A stretch of 18,653 nucleotides of DNA from JAXDBM01 sp964460245 (GCA_964460245.1 CAYWTL010000048.1:1-18653), one strand, 5' to 3'. Counted from the first letter of the stretch, positions 1 to 8,590 are shown. Translations and numbers: made by a program. Notes: generated from the sequence alone by a model not told the origin.

Positions 1-1
1 G

Positions 2-970
2 ATTGTCAATGTGGACAAACTGTCCTATGCGGGGAATCCGGAAAACCTGAGCGGCCTGGATGCCCGATATCCCGGACGCTATGTCTTCGTAAAGGCCGAT
101 ATCTGCGACGCTGTTCTGATGAAGGAAATATTTCTTCGCCATGAAATCGATGCGATCTGCCACTTCGCCGCCGAATCCCACGTGGACCGGTCGATCAGAA
201 GGCCGGAGAGCTTCATTCACACGAACATCATCGGGACCTTCAACCTGCTCGAAATCGCCAGAGAGAACCTGGCGGGCGGATTTCAGAATTTCCATCACAT
301 CAGTACCGACGAAGTCTACGGCAGCTTGGGTCCCCAGGGCTTGTTCACGGAGGAAACACCCTATCGTCCCAACAGTCCCTATTCGGCCTCCAAGGCCGCT
401 TCCGATCATCTGGTCCGCGCCTACCACGAGACCTTTGGCCTCCCTACGACCTTGTCCAATTGCTCCAACAATTACGGGCCGTATCAGTTTCCGGAGAAAC
501 TGATCCCATTGGTGATCATGAACGCCCTGGAGGGGAAACCCCTTCCGGTCTATGGGGACGGCAAGAACGTGCGCGATTGGCTCTATGTGACGGACCATTG
601 CGAAGCGATCTGGACGATCATGCAATCCGGAAAACGCGGGGAAACATACAACATCGGCGGCAATGCCGAAATGGAAAACATCGTCATTGTCGAGATGATC
701 TGCGATCTTCTCGATGAGATGGTTCCCGCGGCGGATGGCCGTTCACGCCGTGACCTGATCACCTTCGTCAAGGACCGGCCGGGTCATGACCGCCGCTATG
801 CCATCGACTTTACAAAGCTGAACCGGTCTCTGGGCTGGTCCCCGGCGGAGTCATTCCTCACCGGTTTGAGAAAGACGGTTGGCTGGTATCTGGGTCACCG
901 ATCCTGGATCGCGCGGATCCAAACGGGCGAGTATCAGCAGTGGATCAGGGAGCAGTACGGGGAAGGGTGA
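2..970 (+). CDS. rfbB: dTDP-glucose 4,6-dehydratase, 5' end cut by window
   Basis: This enzyme converts dTDP-glucose to dTDP-4-keto-6-deoxyglucose in the cytoplasm. It is an early step of dTDP-rhamnose and other deoxysugar supply for LPS or exopolysaccharide. It is an extended short-chain dehydrogenase. The reading frame is open from base 2 and reads IVNVDKLSYAGN, which in this family lies about 25-30 residues from the N-terminus. The Rossmann glycine motif is therefore outside the window, and the GTG at 11 is an internal valine codon. Visible signatures are the catalytic STDEVYG at about 302-322 and YSASK at about 380-394 (the Tyr-xxx-Lys pair). Also present are HFAAESHVDRSI and the substrate-binding stretch NNYGPYQFPEKLIP. 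The C-terminus looks complete and ends in TGA. The gene converges with the PpiD-like gene. More sugar-nucleotide genes may lie to the left, but this cannot be seen. Confidence 0.95.
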   Translation: MVNVDKLSYAGNPENLSGLDARYPGRYVFVKADICDAVLMKEIFLRHEIDAICHFAAESHVDRSIRRPESFIHTNIIGTFNLLEIARENLAGGFQNFHHISTDEVYGSLGPQGLFTEETPYRPNSPYSASKAASDHLVRAYHETFGLPTTLSNCSNNYGPYQFPEKLIPLVIMNALEGKPLPVYGDGKNVRDWLYVTDHCEAIWTIMQSGKRGETYNIGGNAEMENIVIVEMICDLLDEMVPAADGRSRRDLITFVKDRPGHDRRYAIDFTKLNRSLGWSPAESFLTGLRKTVGWYLGHRSWIARIQTGEYQQWIREQYGEG

Positions 971-985
971 AAAGGGTCGTTCACG

Positions 986-1011
986 GCGGCCGGTAAAAAA
1001 AGCCGGTCCGC
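986..1011. terminator. weak hairpin between convergent rfbB and ppiD-like gene
   Basis: GCGGCCGG (986-993) can pair with CCGGTCCGC (1003-1011), leaving one bulged base and an A-rich loop. It lies in the 56-nt gap between two convergent genes, where a terminator is expected. No proper T-tract follows on either strand, so intrinsic termination is doubtful. Confidence 0.3.
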
Positions 1012-1026
1012 GGGTCATTCCGATCT

Positions 1027-2628
1027 TCAGATTTCCTTGAGGTCCTTTTGGATCGTCAACCGCCCCTCTTTCATCAAAACAGCCTTGGTCCCCTCGGACC
1101 ATGCCTGCAGGACTTCATTCTTTCTGCGATCGAGCAAAATCTTCCTCAGCGCTTCTTTTTTCCCGGCAAAGTCCCGTTCATCCAGGCCCGTCCTTTCTTT
1201 CAGTTGCAGGACGATGAAATGGCCGTCCGAGAAGATCACACGGTCCGGATAGGGTTTGTTGGCCGTGAGCGGAAAGAGGGCTTCCTTCAACTCCGTGGAT
1301 GAACCCAGCCCCGGAATTGCCGCTCCCGGCAAAAAGGTCCCCGTTTCGGAAACCGTCAACCCCTTTTCCCGGGCCACTTGGCTGAAGGCCTCTCCCTTCT
1401 TCAATCTTTCCAGAACGGTTTCCGCTTCCAGTCTTGCCAGACGGAGCGATTCTTCGTCGATGTAGGCTTTTTCCACCTGCGGAAGCACTTCCGCCAGGGC
1501 AGGAATCCGGGCCGGTTTTCTGGCTGCCAGCTTGAAGAGATAATAGGCTTTGCTGTCGGCCATCACTCTGCTGATTTCATCTTTCTGAAGGCTGGAAATC
1601 ATCTTGCCGAGTTCGCCGATTTGCTTGAGCGCTTCGGGCGGGTTTGCAACTGTGAAGAAATCAGTCGTATGGTGCTTCAGACCGTGCTTCGCAACATAGC
1701 CGTCAAAATCCTCGCTCTGATAAATCGCATCATGGGCCTTTTTGGCGGTGTCAGAGGCCATCTGCATCCCGATGACCTGCCGAAGCTCGGCCATGATTCT
1801 CGGTTTTGCCTCCGACAGGGGGACAGGCTTGGATCCCGTTTTTTTGAACTGATCCGCGTGGCGGTCATAGTAATCGGCAAGATCGGCTTCCGTGATGCGG
1901 GCCGACGACGCATGATCGGCGCCGCTGAAAACGATGTATTTCACCTGAACCTGTTCGGCGGTCCGGAATTTACTGCCTTGCTCTTTCAGGTAAGCCTCCA
2001 GTTCCTTCTCGCCGGGCGTGACTTTAGTCCGGAAATCCGCCGGGGAAATGCGAAGAAACCGGATGTTCGTCTTTTCATTCTGGAACCGGTACAGATCGTG
2101 AACCTCCCGGTCTGATACCTTGATGCCATCCTGGAGCAGGCTGACGAAGCGCGTCATAATGAGCGCATTTTTCTGATTGGCTTCGAATTCCTCGGGTGTC
2201 AGCTTGTTGAGTCGCAGCACCTGATTGTACACCCTCTCGTCGAAAGCCCCCCCCCTTCGAAAAGCCGGGGTTGCCATGATCGCGTCCTGGACATCCTTTT
2301 CGGTGACCGTCAGGTTCAACTCCTTTGCTTTTTGCAGGATCATCGCCTGCTGCACAAGGCTGTCGATGGCCTGCTGCTTGAGGTTCAGTCCCTTCAGCAT
2401 CTCGTCGGTCATCGTCCCCCCGAGTCGCTGGCGGTAAAACTGCACGAGGGTCTGATACTCTTTCTGAAGTTCGGCATAACCGATCGTCTTGCCGTCCACC
2501 GTGGCAACGACCTCCGTCTGTCGGCCCGTGCCCATGGAGCCGAAGTAGAAAATGAAGACGACGATAATAATGCCCAGCAGGACCTTCATGATCCAGTTCC
2601 GGGCATGTTTTCTCATGAGATCGAGCAA
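1027..2628 (-). CDS. ppiD: Membrane-anchored SurA/PpiD-type periplasmic folding factor
   Basis: The 533-residue protein has a short cytoplasmic start (MLDLMRKHARNW) and one membrane segment at about residues 15-33. A large periplasmic part follows, which is PpiD topology. Residues about 36-185 resemble the SurA N-terminal chaperone domain, including VDGKTIGYAELQKEY and the PxF...GxFDxxxY signature (PAFRRGGAFDERVY). PpiD-type proteins hold unfolded outer-membrane and secreted proteins near the Sec exit. The expected parvulin signature (a GGDLGWF-like stretch with flanking HIL and HII motifs) is not visible. Residues about 220-370 and 400-480 are only loosely parvulin-like. The start is TTG at 2628, with AAGGGGT just upstream on the minus strand. 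The ATG at 2616 lacks a good ribosome site. A run of nine G (2247-2255) lies in the coding strand. The gene is divergent from mreB. The chaperone fold is fairly sure; isomerase activity is doubtful. Confidence 0.82.
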   Translation of the reverse strand: MLDLMRKHARNWIMKVLLGIIIVVFIFYFGSMGTGRQTEVVATVDGKTIGYAELQKEYQTLVQFYRQRLGGTMTDEMLKGLNLKQQAIDSLVQQAMILQKAKELNLTVTEKDVQDAIMATPAFRRGGAFDERVYNQVLRLNKLTPEEFEANQKNALIMTRFVSLLQDGIKVSDREVHDLYRFQNEKTNIRFLRISPADFRTKVTPGEKELEAYLKEQGSKFRTAEQVQVKYIVFSGADHASSARITEADLADYYDRHADQFKKTGSKPVPLSEAKPRIMAELRQVIGMQMASDTAKKAHDAIYQSEDFDGYVAKHGLKHHTTDFFTVANPPEALKQIGELGKMISSLQKDEISRVMADSKAYYLFKLAARKPARIPALAEVLPQVEKAYIDEESLRLARLEAETVLERLKKGEAFSQVAREKGLTVSETGTFLPGAAIPGLGSSTELKEALFPLTANKPYPDRVIFSDGHFIVLQLKERTGLDERDFAGKKEALRKILLDRRKNEVLQAWSEGTKAVLMKEGRLTIQKDLKEI

Positions 2629-2740
2629 TCCGCACCCCTTGCCTTGTTTCGGTGAGCGATTTCTCTAATATAAGGGCTTGTAAATTGCAATAATATTTTA
2701 AAAATTTTATTGCCTCGGTGCCGCAAATACGATATACGAA

Positions 2741-2769
2741 TTGCCCCGAATCGGCATTAATTTTATGAT
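2741..2769 (+). promoter_or_regulatory. Probable sigma-70 promoter of mreB operon
   Basis: A -35 element TTGCCC (2741-2746) and a -10 element TATGAT (2764-2769) are separated by 17 bp. Transcription would start near 2776, about 30 nt before the mreB start. The region upstream (about 2665-2715) is very AT-rich and could act as an UP element or hold the divergent ppiD promoter. I could not fix that second promoter by eye. Confidence 0.6.
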
Positions 2770-2805
2770 TATGGCTGTTTAACGAGCAGTTAGGAGGTTC
2801 GCGAG

Positions 2806-3843
2806 GTGCTGTTTGACTTTATCCTGGGGAAATTTTCCAACGACTTGGCCATTGATCTGGGCACAGCCAACACCCTGGTCTATGTGAAGGGGAAGGGCAT
2901 TGTCTTAAGCGAACCTTCCGTTGTAGCCGTCCACCGGGATGTCCGGGGCGTAAAAAAGGTTTTGGCCGTGGGTTCAGAGGCGAAAAAGATGCTGGGGAGA
3001 ACCCCCGGGAACATCATTGCGATCCGGCCTCTGCGGGACGGGGTGATCGCCGATTTCGACGTCACCGAAGCGATGCTGAGGCACTTCATCCTCATGGTCC
3101 ACAACCGCCGAACGCTCGTGCGGCCCCGCATCATCGTCTCCATTCCCTCCGGCATTACCCAGGTCGAGAGGCGGGCGGTGAAGGAAACGGTCGAGTCGGC
3201 GGGGGCAAGAGAAATATTTTTGATCGAGGAGCCCATGGCTGCGGCGATCGGCGCCGGCCTGCCGGTAACGGAACCGATCAGTTCCATGGTGGTGGACATC
3301 GGCGGCGGCACCACGGAAGTCGCCGTAATCTCCCTTTCCGGAATCGTTTATGCGAAATCCGTTCGGGTCGCCGGGGATCGCATGGATGAAGAAATTGTCC
3401 AGTACATGCGGCGGAAGTTCAATCTTCTGATCGGCGAGCGGTCCGGCGAGATTATCAAAACAACGATCGGCTGCGCCTACCCAGAGAAGGAGCTGAAGAC
3501 GGTGGATGTCCGAGGAAGGGACCTTATCTCCGGCATTCCGAAGATCGTCGAGATCAATTCGGAGGAAGTCCGTGAGGCCATCATGGAGCCCGTCAGCCTC
3601 ATTGTCGATGCCATCAAGGATGCGCTCGAAAACTCCCCGCCCGAACTGGCGGGCGATATTGTGGACCGCGGCATCATGCTGACCGGCGGCGGGGCGCTCC
3701 TGAGGGGACTCGATCTGCTGATCCGGGAGGAGACGGGCCTTCCGGTCACAATTGCGGACGATCCCCTGTCCGCGGTTGTCCGAGGCGCGGGAATGGCGCT
3801 GGATCAGCTGGATATCCTGAAAGAAGTGACGGTGCAGATGTAA
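2806..3843 (+). CDS. mreB: Rod shape-determining protein MreB (bacterial actin)
   Basis: MreB is an actin-like ATPase that polymerises under the inner membrane and directs the elongation machinery (MreCD, RodA, PBP2) around the cell. The 345-residue length is normal. Visible actin-fold motifs are the phosphate-1 loop DLGTANTLV (residues 17-25), phosphate-2 VVDIGGGTTEVAV (about 162-174), the EEPMAAAIGAG stretch (141-151) and the adenosine motif TGGGALLRGL (293-302). The N-terminus MLFDFILGKFS is a short hydrophobic lead into the fold and suits membrane association. The start is GTG at 2806, preceded by TAGGAGG at 2791-2797. It is the first gene of the mreBCD-mrdAB block. It is followed by a 107-nt gap before mreC in which I see no promoter or terminator. 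Confidence 0.98.
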   Translation: MLFDFILGKFSNDLAIDLGTANTLVYVKGKGIVLSEPSVVAVHRDVRGVKKVLAVGSEAKKMLGRTPGNIIAIRPLRDGVIADFDVTEAMLRHFILMVHNRRTLVRPRIIVSIPSGITQVERRAVKETVESAGAREIFLIEEPMAAAIGAGLPVTEPISSMVVDIGGGTTEVAVISLSGIVYAKSVRVAGDRMDEEIVQYMRRKFNLLIGERSGEIIKTTIGCAYPEKELKTVDVRGRDLISGIPKIVEINSEEVREAIMEPVSLIVDAIKDALENSPPELAGDIVDRGIMLTGGGALLRGLDLLIREETGLPVTIADDPLSAVVRGAGMALDQLDILKEVTVQM

Positions 3844-3950
3844 GGGGTTGCTTTTCCCGACGGGTTGTCCGGACCCTGAAAAGGAGAGGTCGGGCAGGCC
3901 CTTTCCCGATCTGATCCAACCCGGGCGTTCCCCCGTTTTCTGACGAAATC

Positions 3951-4775
3951 ATGTTTCCCAAGAAGTATCGATCCATCGCCATCGCATTCATTTTTTTCTT
4001 TGCGGCGCTCATCATGATTTCCTATGGCGCGCGACCGTTTTCCGATACGGCTTTTCTGCGAAAAGTCGTTCTGGAGACGGCCATGCCGCTGGTGAGCCTG
4101 AAAAACAACGTTGTCGGAACCGTTCGGAAAAACTGGGACCGGTACCTCTTTCTCATCGGTCTGGAAGAGCAAAACGCCCGCCTTCGCAGGGAGAATGCAA
4201 TGCTGGCCGGTCAGTTGGTCCAGTATCGGGAGGGTTATCTGGAGGCCGGACGGCTGGCGCGGTTGCTGGAACTCCAGAGCCAGTTCAATGCCAAGTCTGT
4301 CGTGGCGACGGTCATTGACCGGGATTCATCGTCCGTAATCAGGACAGTGCTCATCAACAAGGGGACGTCGCAGGGTTTGCGCGTAGGTTTGCCCGTGCTC
4401 GCGGATCGCGGGATTGCCGGCAGGATCACGGAATGTTCATGGCACGTTTCGCGCGTCCTGCTCATCACGGATGAGAACAGCAATGTGGATGCGCTGATTC
4501 ATGGAAACCGGGCTCACGGTGTCCTGCAGGGAGCGGGGCCAAGAGGCTGTCAGATGAAATACATTGCCAAGACGGAAGAGGTTAAAGAGGGGGACACGGT
4601 GATTTCTTCCGGCATGGGCCGTATCTTTCCCAAGGCGATCGTTTTGGGAACGGTCAAACGTGTCGACAGGCTGGAGGGGGGGCTGTTTCAGAAGGTTGAA
4701 GTGACGCCTTCCGTCAATTTCGACAAGCTGGAGGAAGTGCTCGTTCTGGTTTACGCACCGGGAGGGCAAAAATGA
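3951..4775 (+). CDS. mreC: Rod shape-determining protein MreC
   Basis: MreC is a bitopic periplasmic scaffold that links MreB and MreD to PBP2 and activates it. The 274 residues start with a basic stretch (MFPKKYRS) and one membrane segment at about 8-25. A coiled coil follows at about 68-108 (EEQNARLRRENAMLAGQL...), then the MreC beta-barrel core at about 115-270. Core signatures include VIDRDSSS, the NKGTSQGLRVGLPV region, and DTVISSGMGRIFPKAIVLGTV. No clear Shine-Dalgarno precedes the ATG at 3951, and no better in-frame start lies upstream. Translation may therefore depend on neighbouring mreB translation or on an atypical site. The stop overlaps the mreD start (ATGA), suggesting translational coupling. 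Confidence 0.95.
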   Translation: MFPKKYRSIAIAFIFFFAALIMISYGARPFSDTAFLRKVVLETAMPLVSLKNNVVGTVRKNWDRYLFLIGLEEQNARLRRENAMLAGQLVQYREGYLEAGRLARLLELQSQFNAKSVVATVIDRDSSSVIRTVLINKGTSQGLRVGLPVLADRGIAGRITECSWHVSRVLLITDENSNVDALIHGNRAHGVLQGAGPRGCQMKYIAKTEEVKEGDTVISSGMGRIFPKAIVLGTVKRVDRLEGGLFQKVEVTPSVNFDKLEEVLVLVYAPGGQK

Positions 4776-5284
4776 GTTTCTATCTCGTCCTGTTTCCGTT
4801 CGCCCTGTTCCTCGTTGTGTTCCAGAAGTCCATTCTGGATCTGTTTTTTTTCGGCCGTATCGACGTGGAAATCTCCCTGATTCTGGTGATCTATTCCGGA
4901 TTCCGCCTGGGAACACTCCGGGGGGCTTTGATCAGTTTTGTCGCCGGGTTCTTCATGGACTGCATGACCGGTTCGGTTTCAGGTCTCTACACGCTCTTTT
5001 ATGTCTGTGTTTTTTTTGTGGCGCTCGCTGTCTCCGCAAGGGTATACGCGGAGGGAACGGCCTGGATCATGCTTTTCACATTTCTCTGCGCCATCTCCGA
5101 AGGGCTGTTCATTGTTTTATTTTACAAAACCATGTACGACGTGAACATATTTGGAAACATGATCCGCGTTTTTTTGCCCCAGGCGCTGGTTTTGAGTTTC
5201 CTCAGCCCCGTTTTATTGAAACTGTTTCACGTCCTCGAAGGGTCTCTGAATGAAGGAAATCCGCAGCCGGCTCAACGGTCATGA
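4772..5284 (+). CDS. mreD: Rod shape-determining protein MreD
   Basis: MreD is a small polytopic inner-membrane protein that works with MreC and RodA in the elongasome. The 170-residue protein is almost entirely hydrophobic, with about five membrane segments. These include SFYLVLFPFALFLVVF near the N-terminus, ISLILVIYSGFRLG, and a C-terminal helix before the FHVLEGSLNEG tail. The motif GxxxGxxxGFxxDxxxG, here FRLGTLRGALISFVAGFFMD, is characteristic of the family. The ATG overlaps the mreC stop by 4 nt. The 3' end overlaps the PBP2 gene by 35 nt. Sequence conservation in this family is low, so the call rests on topology, that motif and operon position. Confidence 0.92.
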   Translation: MSFYLVLFPFALFLVVFQKSILDLFFFGRIDVEISLILVIYSGFRLGTLRGALISFVAGFFMDCMTGSVSGLYTLFYVCVFFVALAVSARVYAEGTAWIMLFTFLCAISEGLFIVLFYKTMYDVNIFGNMIRVFLPQALVLSFLSPVLLKLFHVLEGSLNEGNPQPAQRS

Positions 5285-7145
5285 AACGGGTTCGTTGCAT
5301 GACCGTTTCAAGATCATGTTCGTCATCGTCACCGTTGCCCTCTCCCTTCTCGCGTTGAGATTGTGGTACCTGCAGGTGATCAAAGTCGACGAGCTGAGGC
5401 AGAAATCGGAAAACAACAGCATTCGCGTTCGCAAGATCAAGCCCTTGAGGGGCCTGATCATGGATGCCAACCGGAATGTGCTGGTGGACAACCAGAGCTC
5501 TTTCGACATCCTCTATCTTCCGGACCGCGCAAGAGACGTTCGGGATATCCGGAACAATCTGGGCAATCTGTATGCGGAGGAATCGATCGCATTTTCAGGG
5601 GAAACCCTCAATCCCGGGAAATTGAGGCCTTTTGTTCCGGTCCGGCTCGAACGGAACATCAGCCGGCAAAAACTGGCGATCGTTGAAACGCACTCTCTGG
5701 ATCTGCCCGGGGTAACCGTGGATGTGGTCCCGGTGAGAAAGTATATCGGCGGGGAGGCCTTGGCACACCTGGTCGGCTACACCGGTGAAGTCGGCCCCGA
5801 GGAGATCGAAAAGGAAGGGATGCAGGCCTACGCGATCGGCGATATCATCGGCAAATCCGGCATTGAAAAATATCTCGATTCCGATCTGCGTGGCAAAAAC
5901 GGCGAAGAACAGTTCGAGGTGAATGTTCTCGGCAAACCCGTACGGGTCCTCGGGAGATTGAGCCCGGAGCCCGGTTCCAATGTCGTGCTCACCATTGATG
6001 CGGTGTTGCAGAAAACGGCATGGGATGCACTGGAAGGGAGGGCCGGTGCGGTGGCCGCCATCGATCCTCGTGACGGTTCCGTTCTGGCGCTGGTCAGCTC
6101 GCCGTCTTTTGATCCGACGCTGTTCAACAGCGGCATATCGGTGAACGACTGGCAGAGGTTGTCCGGGGATCCCAGACATCCGATGGAAAACCGGGCGGTT
6201 TCAGGACAATATCCGCCGGGCTCCACCTACAAAATGATCGTCGCCGCGGCGGCTCTGCAGGAAGGGTTGATCACTCCGGAAACCTCCTTTAACTGCGGCG
6301 GATCGTTCGACTTGGGCAACCGGACCTTCCGGTGCTGGCAGAAGCACGGACACGGTCAGGTCAGCCTCCGCCGCGCTATCGTCGAATCCTGTGATGTCTA
6401 TTTCTACAACGTGGGGAAGATGCTCGGGGTTGACAAACTGGCCATGTACGCAAGGGCTTTCGGTTTCGGTCAGCCGACGGGAATCACCTTGCCCCGGGAA
6501 AAAAGCGGATTGATCCCGACGCGGGAATGGAAACTGGCAAGGTTCAAGCAGCCTTGGCAAATGGGCGAAACCATCTCGATTGCCATCGGGCAGGGATTCA
6601 ATCTGGTGACGCCTCTCCAGTTGGTCAGCGCCTATGGCGCTCTCGCCAACGGAGGAACACTCTGGCGGCCGCGGATCATCAAGCAGATCGAGTCCGCGGA
6701 CGGACATCTACTGAAAGCCTTTGCGCTCGTAAGGAGAGCTTCTTTGCCCATCGATCCCCGGAACATCGAAACGCTCAGAGGCGCCCTGTGGGGTGTGGTC
6801 AATGAGCCGGGCGGCACCGGCCGCGCCCTGCAGAGAAGGGAAGCCGACGTGGCCGGCAAGACCGGCACTTCTCAGGTTGTCGGATTGCCTTACGAAGAAA
6901 AGATGCGCAAAATGAAATCGATGGCATCCCGATACAGGGATCACGCACTGTTTGTTTGCTTCGCACCGGTCGGAGCGCCGGAAATCGCCATTGCCGTGAT
7001 TGTCGAGCATGCGGGTCACGGGGGATCGGCTGCGGCTCCCATTGCCAGAAAGATCGTAGACGCCTATTTTGAGGGAAAGAAATCGCGGGACAGGACACCG
7101 CCCCTGGTGATCAGTGACCGCAGTGCCTCGTTTCGCACACCCTGA
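5250..7145 (+). CDS. mrdA: Penicillin-binding protein 2, elongation-specific transpeptidase
   Basis: PBP2 is the class B penicillin-binding protein that cross-links peptidoglycan during lateral-wall growth, in complex with RodA. The 631-residue length is typical. A cytoplasmic tail and one membrane anchor (about residues 21-40) are followed by the dimerisation domain (about 60-210), which includes RGLIMDANRNVLVDN. The transpeptidase domain runs from about 240 to 610. Catalytic motifs are complete: STYK with nucleophile Ser325, SCD at 380-382 (SxN-type; Asp in third position, common in PBP2), and KTGT at 537-540. The start ATG at 5250 lies inside mreD. It has GAAGGG at 5237-5242 with 7-nt spacing. 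No better start lies downstream before the membrane anchor. The gene is followed by RodA after 93 nt. Confidence 0.97.
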   Translation: MKEIRSRLNGHETGSLHDRFKIMFVIVTVALSLLALRLWYLQVIKVDELRQKSENNSIRVRKIKPLRGLIMDANRNVLVDNQSSFDILYLPDRARDVRDIRNNLGNLYAEESIAFSGETLNPGKLRPFVPVRLERNISRQKLAIVETHSLDLPGVTVDVVPVRKYIGGEALAHLVGYTGEVGPEEIEKEGMQAYAIGDIIGKSGIEKYLDSDLRGKNGEEQFEVNVLGKPVRVLGRLSPEPGSNVVLTIDAVLQKTAWDALEGRAGAVAAIDPRDGSVLALVSSPSFDPTLFNSGISVNDWQRLSGDPRHPMENRAVSGQYPPGSTYKMIVAAAALQEGLITPETSFNCGGSFDLGNRTFRCWQKHGHGQVSLRRAIVESCDVYFYNVGKMLGVDKLAMYARAFGFGQPTGITLPREKSGLIPTREWKLARFKQPWQMGETISIAIGQGFNLVTPLQLVSAYGALANGGTLWRPRIIKQIESADGHLLKAFALVRRASLPIDPRNIETLRGALWGVVNEPGGTGRALQRREADVAGKTGTSQVVGLPYEEKMRKMKSMASRYRDHALFVCFAPVGAPEIAIAVIVEHAGHGGSAAAPIARKIVDAYFEGKKSRDRTPPLVISDRSASFRTP

Positions 7146-7238
7146 TGCGGCATGGCGGGCGCCGGATCCGGGCATCCATCTTGATTTTGATGAACGGACC
7201 CGGGAGGAAACACGGACCGTGGGCCGGGAAGCAATCGC

Positions 7239-8348
7239 ATGAAATTCGATCGACGATTATTGATCAATTTTGACTGGACACTGCTGCTTCTCGTTTTGGC
7301 CATCAGTCTGATCGGCCTCTTGAGCATCTACAGTTCGGGGCTCAACACGGCCTATTCGAATCAGGAATGCGTTTACGTCCGGCAGGTCCAGTGGATTGTC
7401 GTCGGCCTGGTTTTTATGGTCGTGGGATTCTCCGTGGACTATCGGATGATCAGCAGATATTCCTATCTGATCTACGCATTTTCGATTTTGCTTCTCGGGG
7501 TCGCTTTTTTCTACGGCTACGCGACCCGGGGCTCACAGAGATGGATCGTACTCTGGGGCTTTACCTTTCAGCCCTCCGAGTTGGTCAAAATCACGTTGAT
7601 TCTTGCCTTGGCCAGGCATTTTGATGATCACCGGGTGACGACGCCCTATGGTTTGAGAGATCTTTTCGTTCCGGCGCTGATTACCCTGCTGCCTTTCCTG
7701 CTCATCCTGAAGCAGCCCGATCTCGGCACGGCGATCATCCTGTTCACCATTTTCTGCTCCATGACCCTGTTCATCGGGGTCCGTTGGAAGGCTCTGGCGG
7801 GAGCCGCGGTTTCCGGGCTGGTGCTGATCCCGCTGGGATGGTTCTTCCTGAAGGATTACCAGAAGGAGCGAATCATGACCTTTTTCAATCCCGACAGCGA
7901 TCCTCTGGGTGCGGGCTATCATGTCATTCAATCCATCATCGCGGTCGGTTCAGGCGGTTTCCTCGGAAAAGGGTTTCTGCAGGGGACGCAAACGCAGCTC
8001 AGATTTCTGCCGGAGCGGCACACGGATTTCATTTTTTCCGTTTTTGCCGAGGAGTGGGGTTTTCTGGGGGGAGTCTTTCTTCTCATGCTGTTCCTGGCGC
8101 TGATGATGTGGGGTTTGAAAATTGCGCTTCATTCGCGGGATTACAGCGGAACATTGATATCCGTTGGCATCACGTCGATGATCTTCTGGGAGGTGTTCAT
8201 CAACATCGGCATGGTGCTGGGGATTCTCCCCGTGGTGGGCATTCCGTTGCCGTTCCTGAGTTATGGCGGATCCTCGATGGTCACGCTGATGCTCGGCATC
8301 GGTCTGCTGATGAATGTCAGCATTCGAAGGTTTATCCTGCAGCCGTAA
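7239..8348 (+). CDS. mrdB: Peptidoglycan polymerase RodA (SEDS family)
   Basis: RodA is the SEDS-family glycosyltransferase that polymerises lipid II into glycan strands at the inner membrane, paired with PBP2. The 369-residue polytopic protein shows SEDS signatures. These are RWIVLWGFTFQPSELVK (after the third membrane helix), KQPDLGTAIIL, the large periplasmic loop with FLPERHTDFIFSVFAEEWG, and the terminal PFLSYGGSSM. The Asp in ERHTDFIF matches the catalytic aspartate region of the family. The start ATG at 7239 has a GGGAAG-type site about 8 nt upstream. It is the last gene of the elongation block. No hairpin is seen immediately after the stop, so read-through toward the terminator at 8590-8625 is likely. 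Confidence 0.97.
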   Translation: MKFDRRLLINFDWTLLLLVLAISLIGLLSIYSSGLNTAYSNQECVYVRQVQWIVVGLVFMVVGFSVDYRMISRYSYLIYAFSILLLGVAFFYGYATRGSQRWIVLWGFTFQPSELVKITLILALARHFDDHRVTTPYGLRDLFVPALITLLPFLLILKQPDLGTAIILFTIFCSMTLFIGVRWKALAGAAVSGLVLIPLGWFFLKDYQKERIMTFFNPDSDPLGAGYHVIQSIIAVGSGGFLGKGFLQGTQTQLRFLPERHTDFIFSVFAEEWGFLGGVFLLMLFLALMMWGLKIALHSRDYSGTLISVGITSMIFWEVFINIGMVLGILPVVGIPLPFLSYGGSSMVTLMLGIGLLMNVSIRRFILQP

Positions 8349-8425
8349 CCGCGGTCCCCTGCAAATCGAAAAGATAAACGCACAGACCAAAACGATATCA
8401 CGAAGGATTCATCTCCAAAAAAAAC

Positions 8426-8471
8426 TTGACAAGCATTTTGACTTGTGATTAGAAGTCGCCGCTTTTAGAAT
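8426..8471 (+). promoter_or_regulatory. Promoter-like elements upstream of atp operon
   Basis: Two overlapping sigma-70-like arrangements are visible. The first has TTGACA at 8426-8431 with TAGAAG at 8450-8455 (18-bp spacer). The second has TTGTGA at 8443-8448 with TAGAAT at 8466-8471 (17-bp spacer). Either would give a leader of about 170-190 nt before atpF'. No other convincing promoter lies between here and the atp genes. The rest of 8349-8425 is AT-leaning spacer with nothing I can name. Confidence 0.5.
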
Positions 8472-8491
8472 ACAGAGGGTTAGGGTTTTTT

Positions 8492-8590
8492 GTGAACGCG
8501 AATCAACGCAAGATATTTTCTGAGCCGTTTCTTGGCATCGTCGATGATAATCTGTTCGGGTTCATAAGCGTAGGCGTTCGAATGATCTGA
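8492..8590 (+). CDS. Possible 32-codon leader ORF before atp terminator
   Basis: GTG at 8492 is preceded by AGGG at 8482-8485 (6-nt spacing). It opens a frame of 32 sense codons that begins MNANQRKIF and ends VGVRMI, with TGA at 8588-8590. The last base of the stop is the first base of the terminator stem. I do not recognise the peptide. A frame this short is expected often by chance, so only its placement between promoter-like elements and a terminator supports it. It could be a leader peptide, a remnant or nothing. Confidence 0.25.
   Translation: MNANQRKIFSEPFLGIVDDNLFGFISVGVRMI

Noticed and set aside
11..13. GTG as start codon of rfbB
   Set aside because: The frame is open to the window edge, and the residues before it (IVN) belong to the conserved IVNVDKLSYAGN strand. 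The true start lies outside.
1378..2115. 245-codon open frame on the plus strand opposite the PpiD-like gene
   Set aside because: It is a shadow frame. The minus-strand protein has a membrane anchor, a domain match and a ribosome site.
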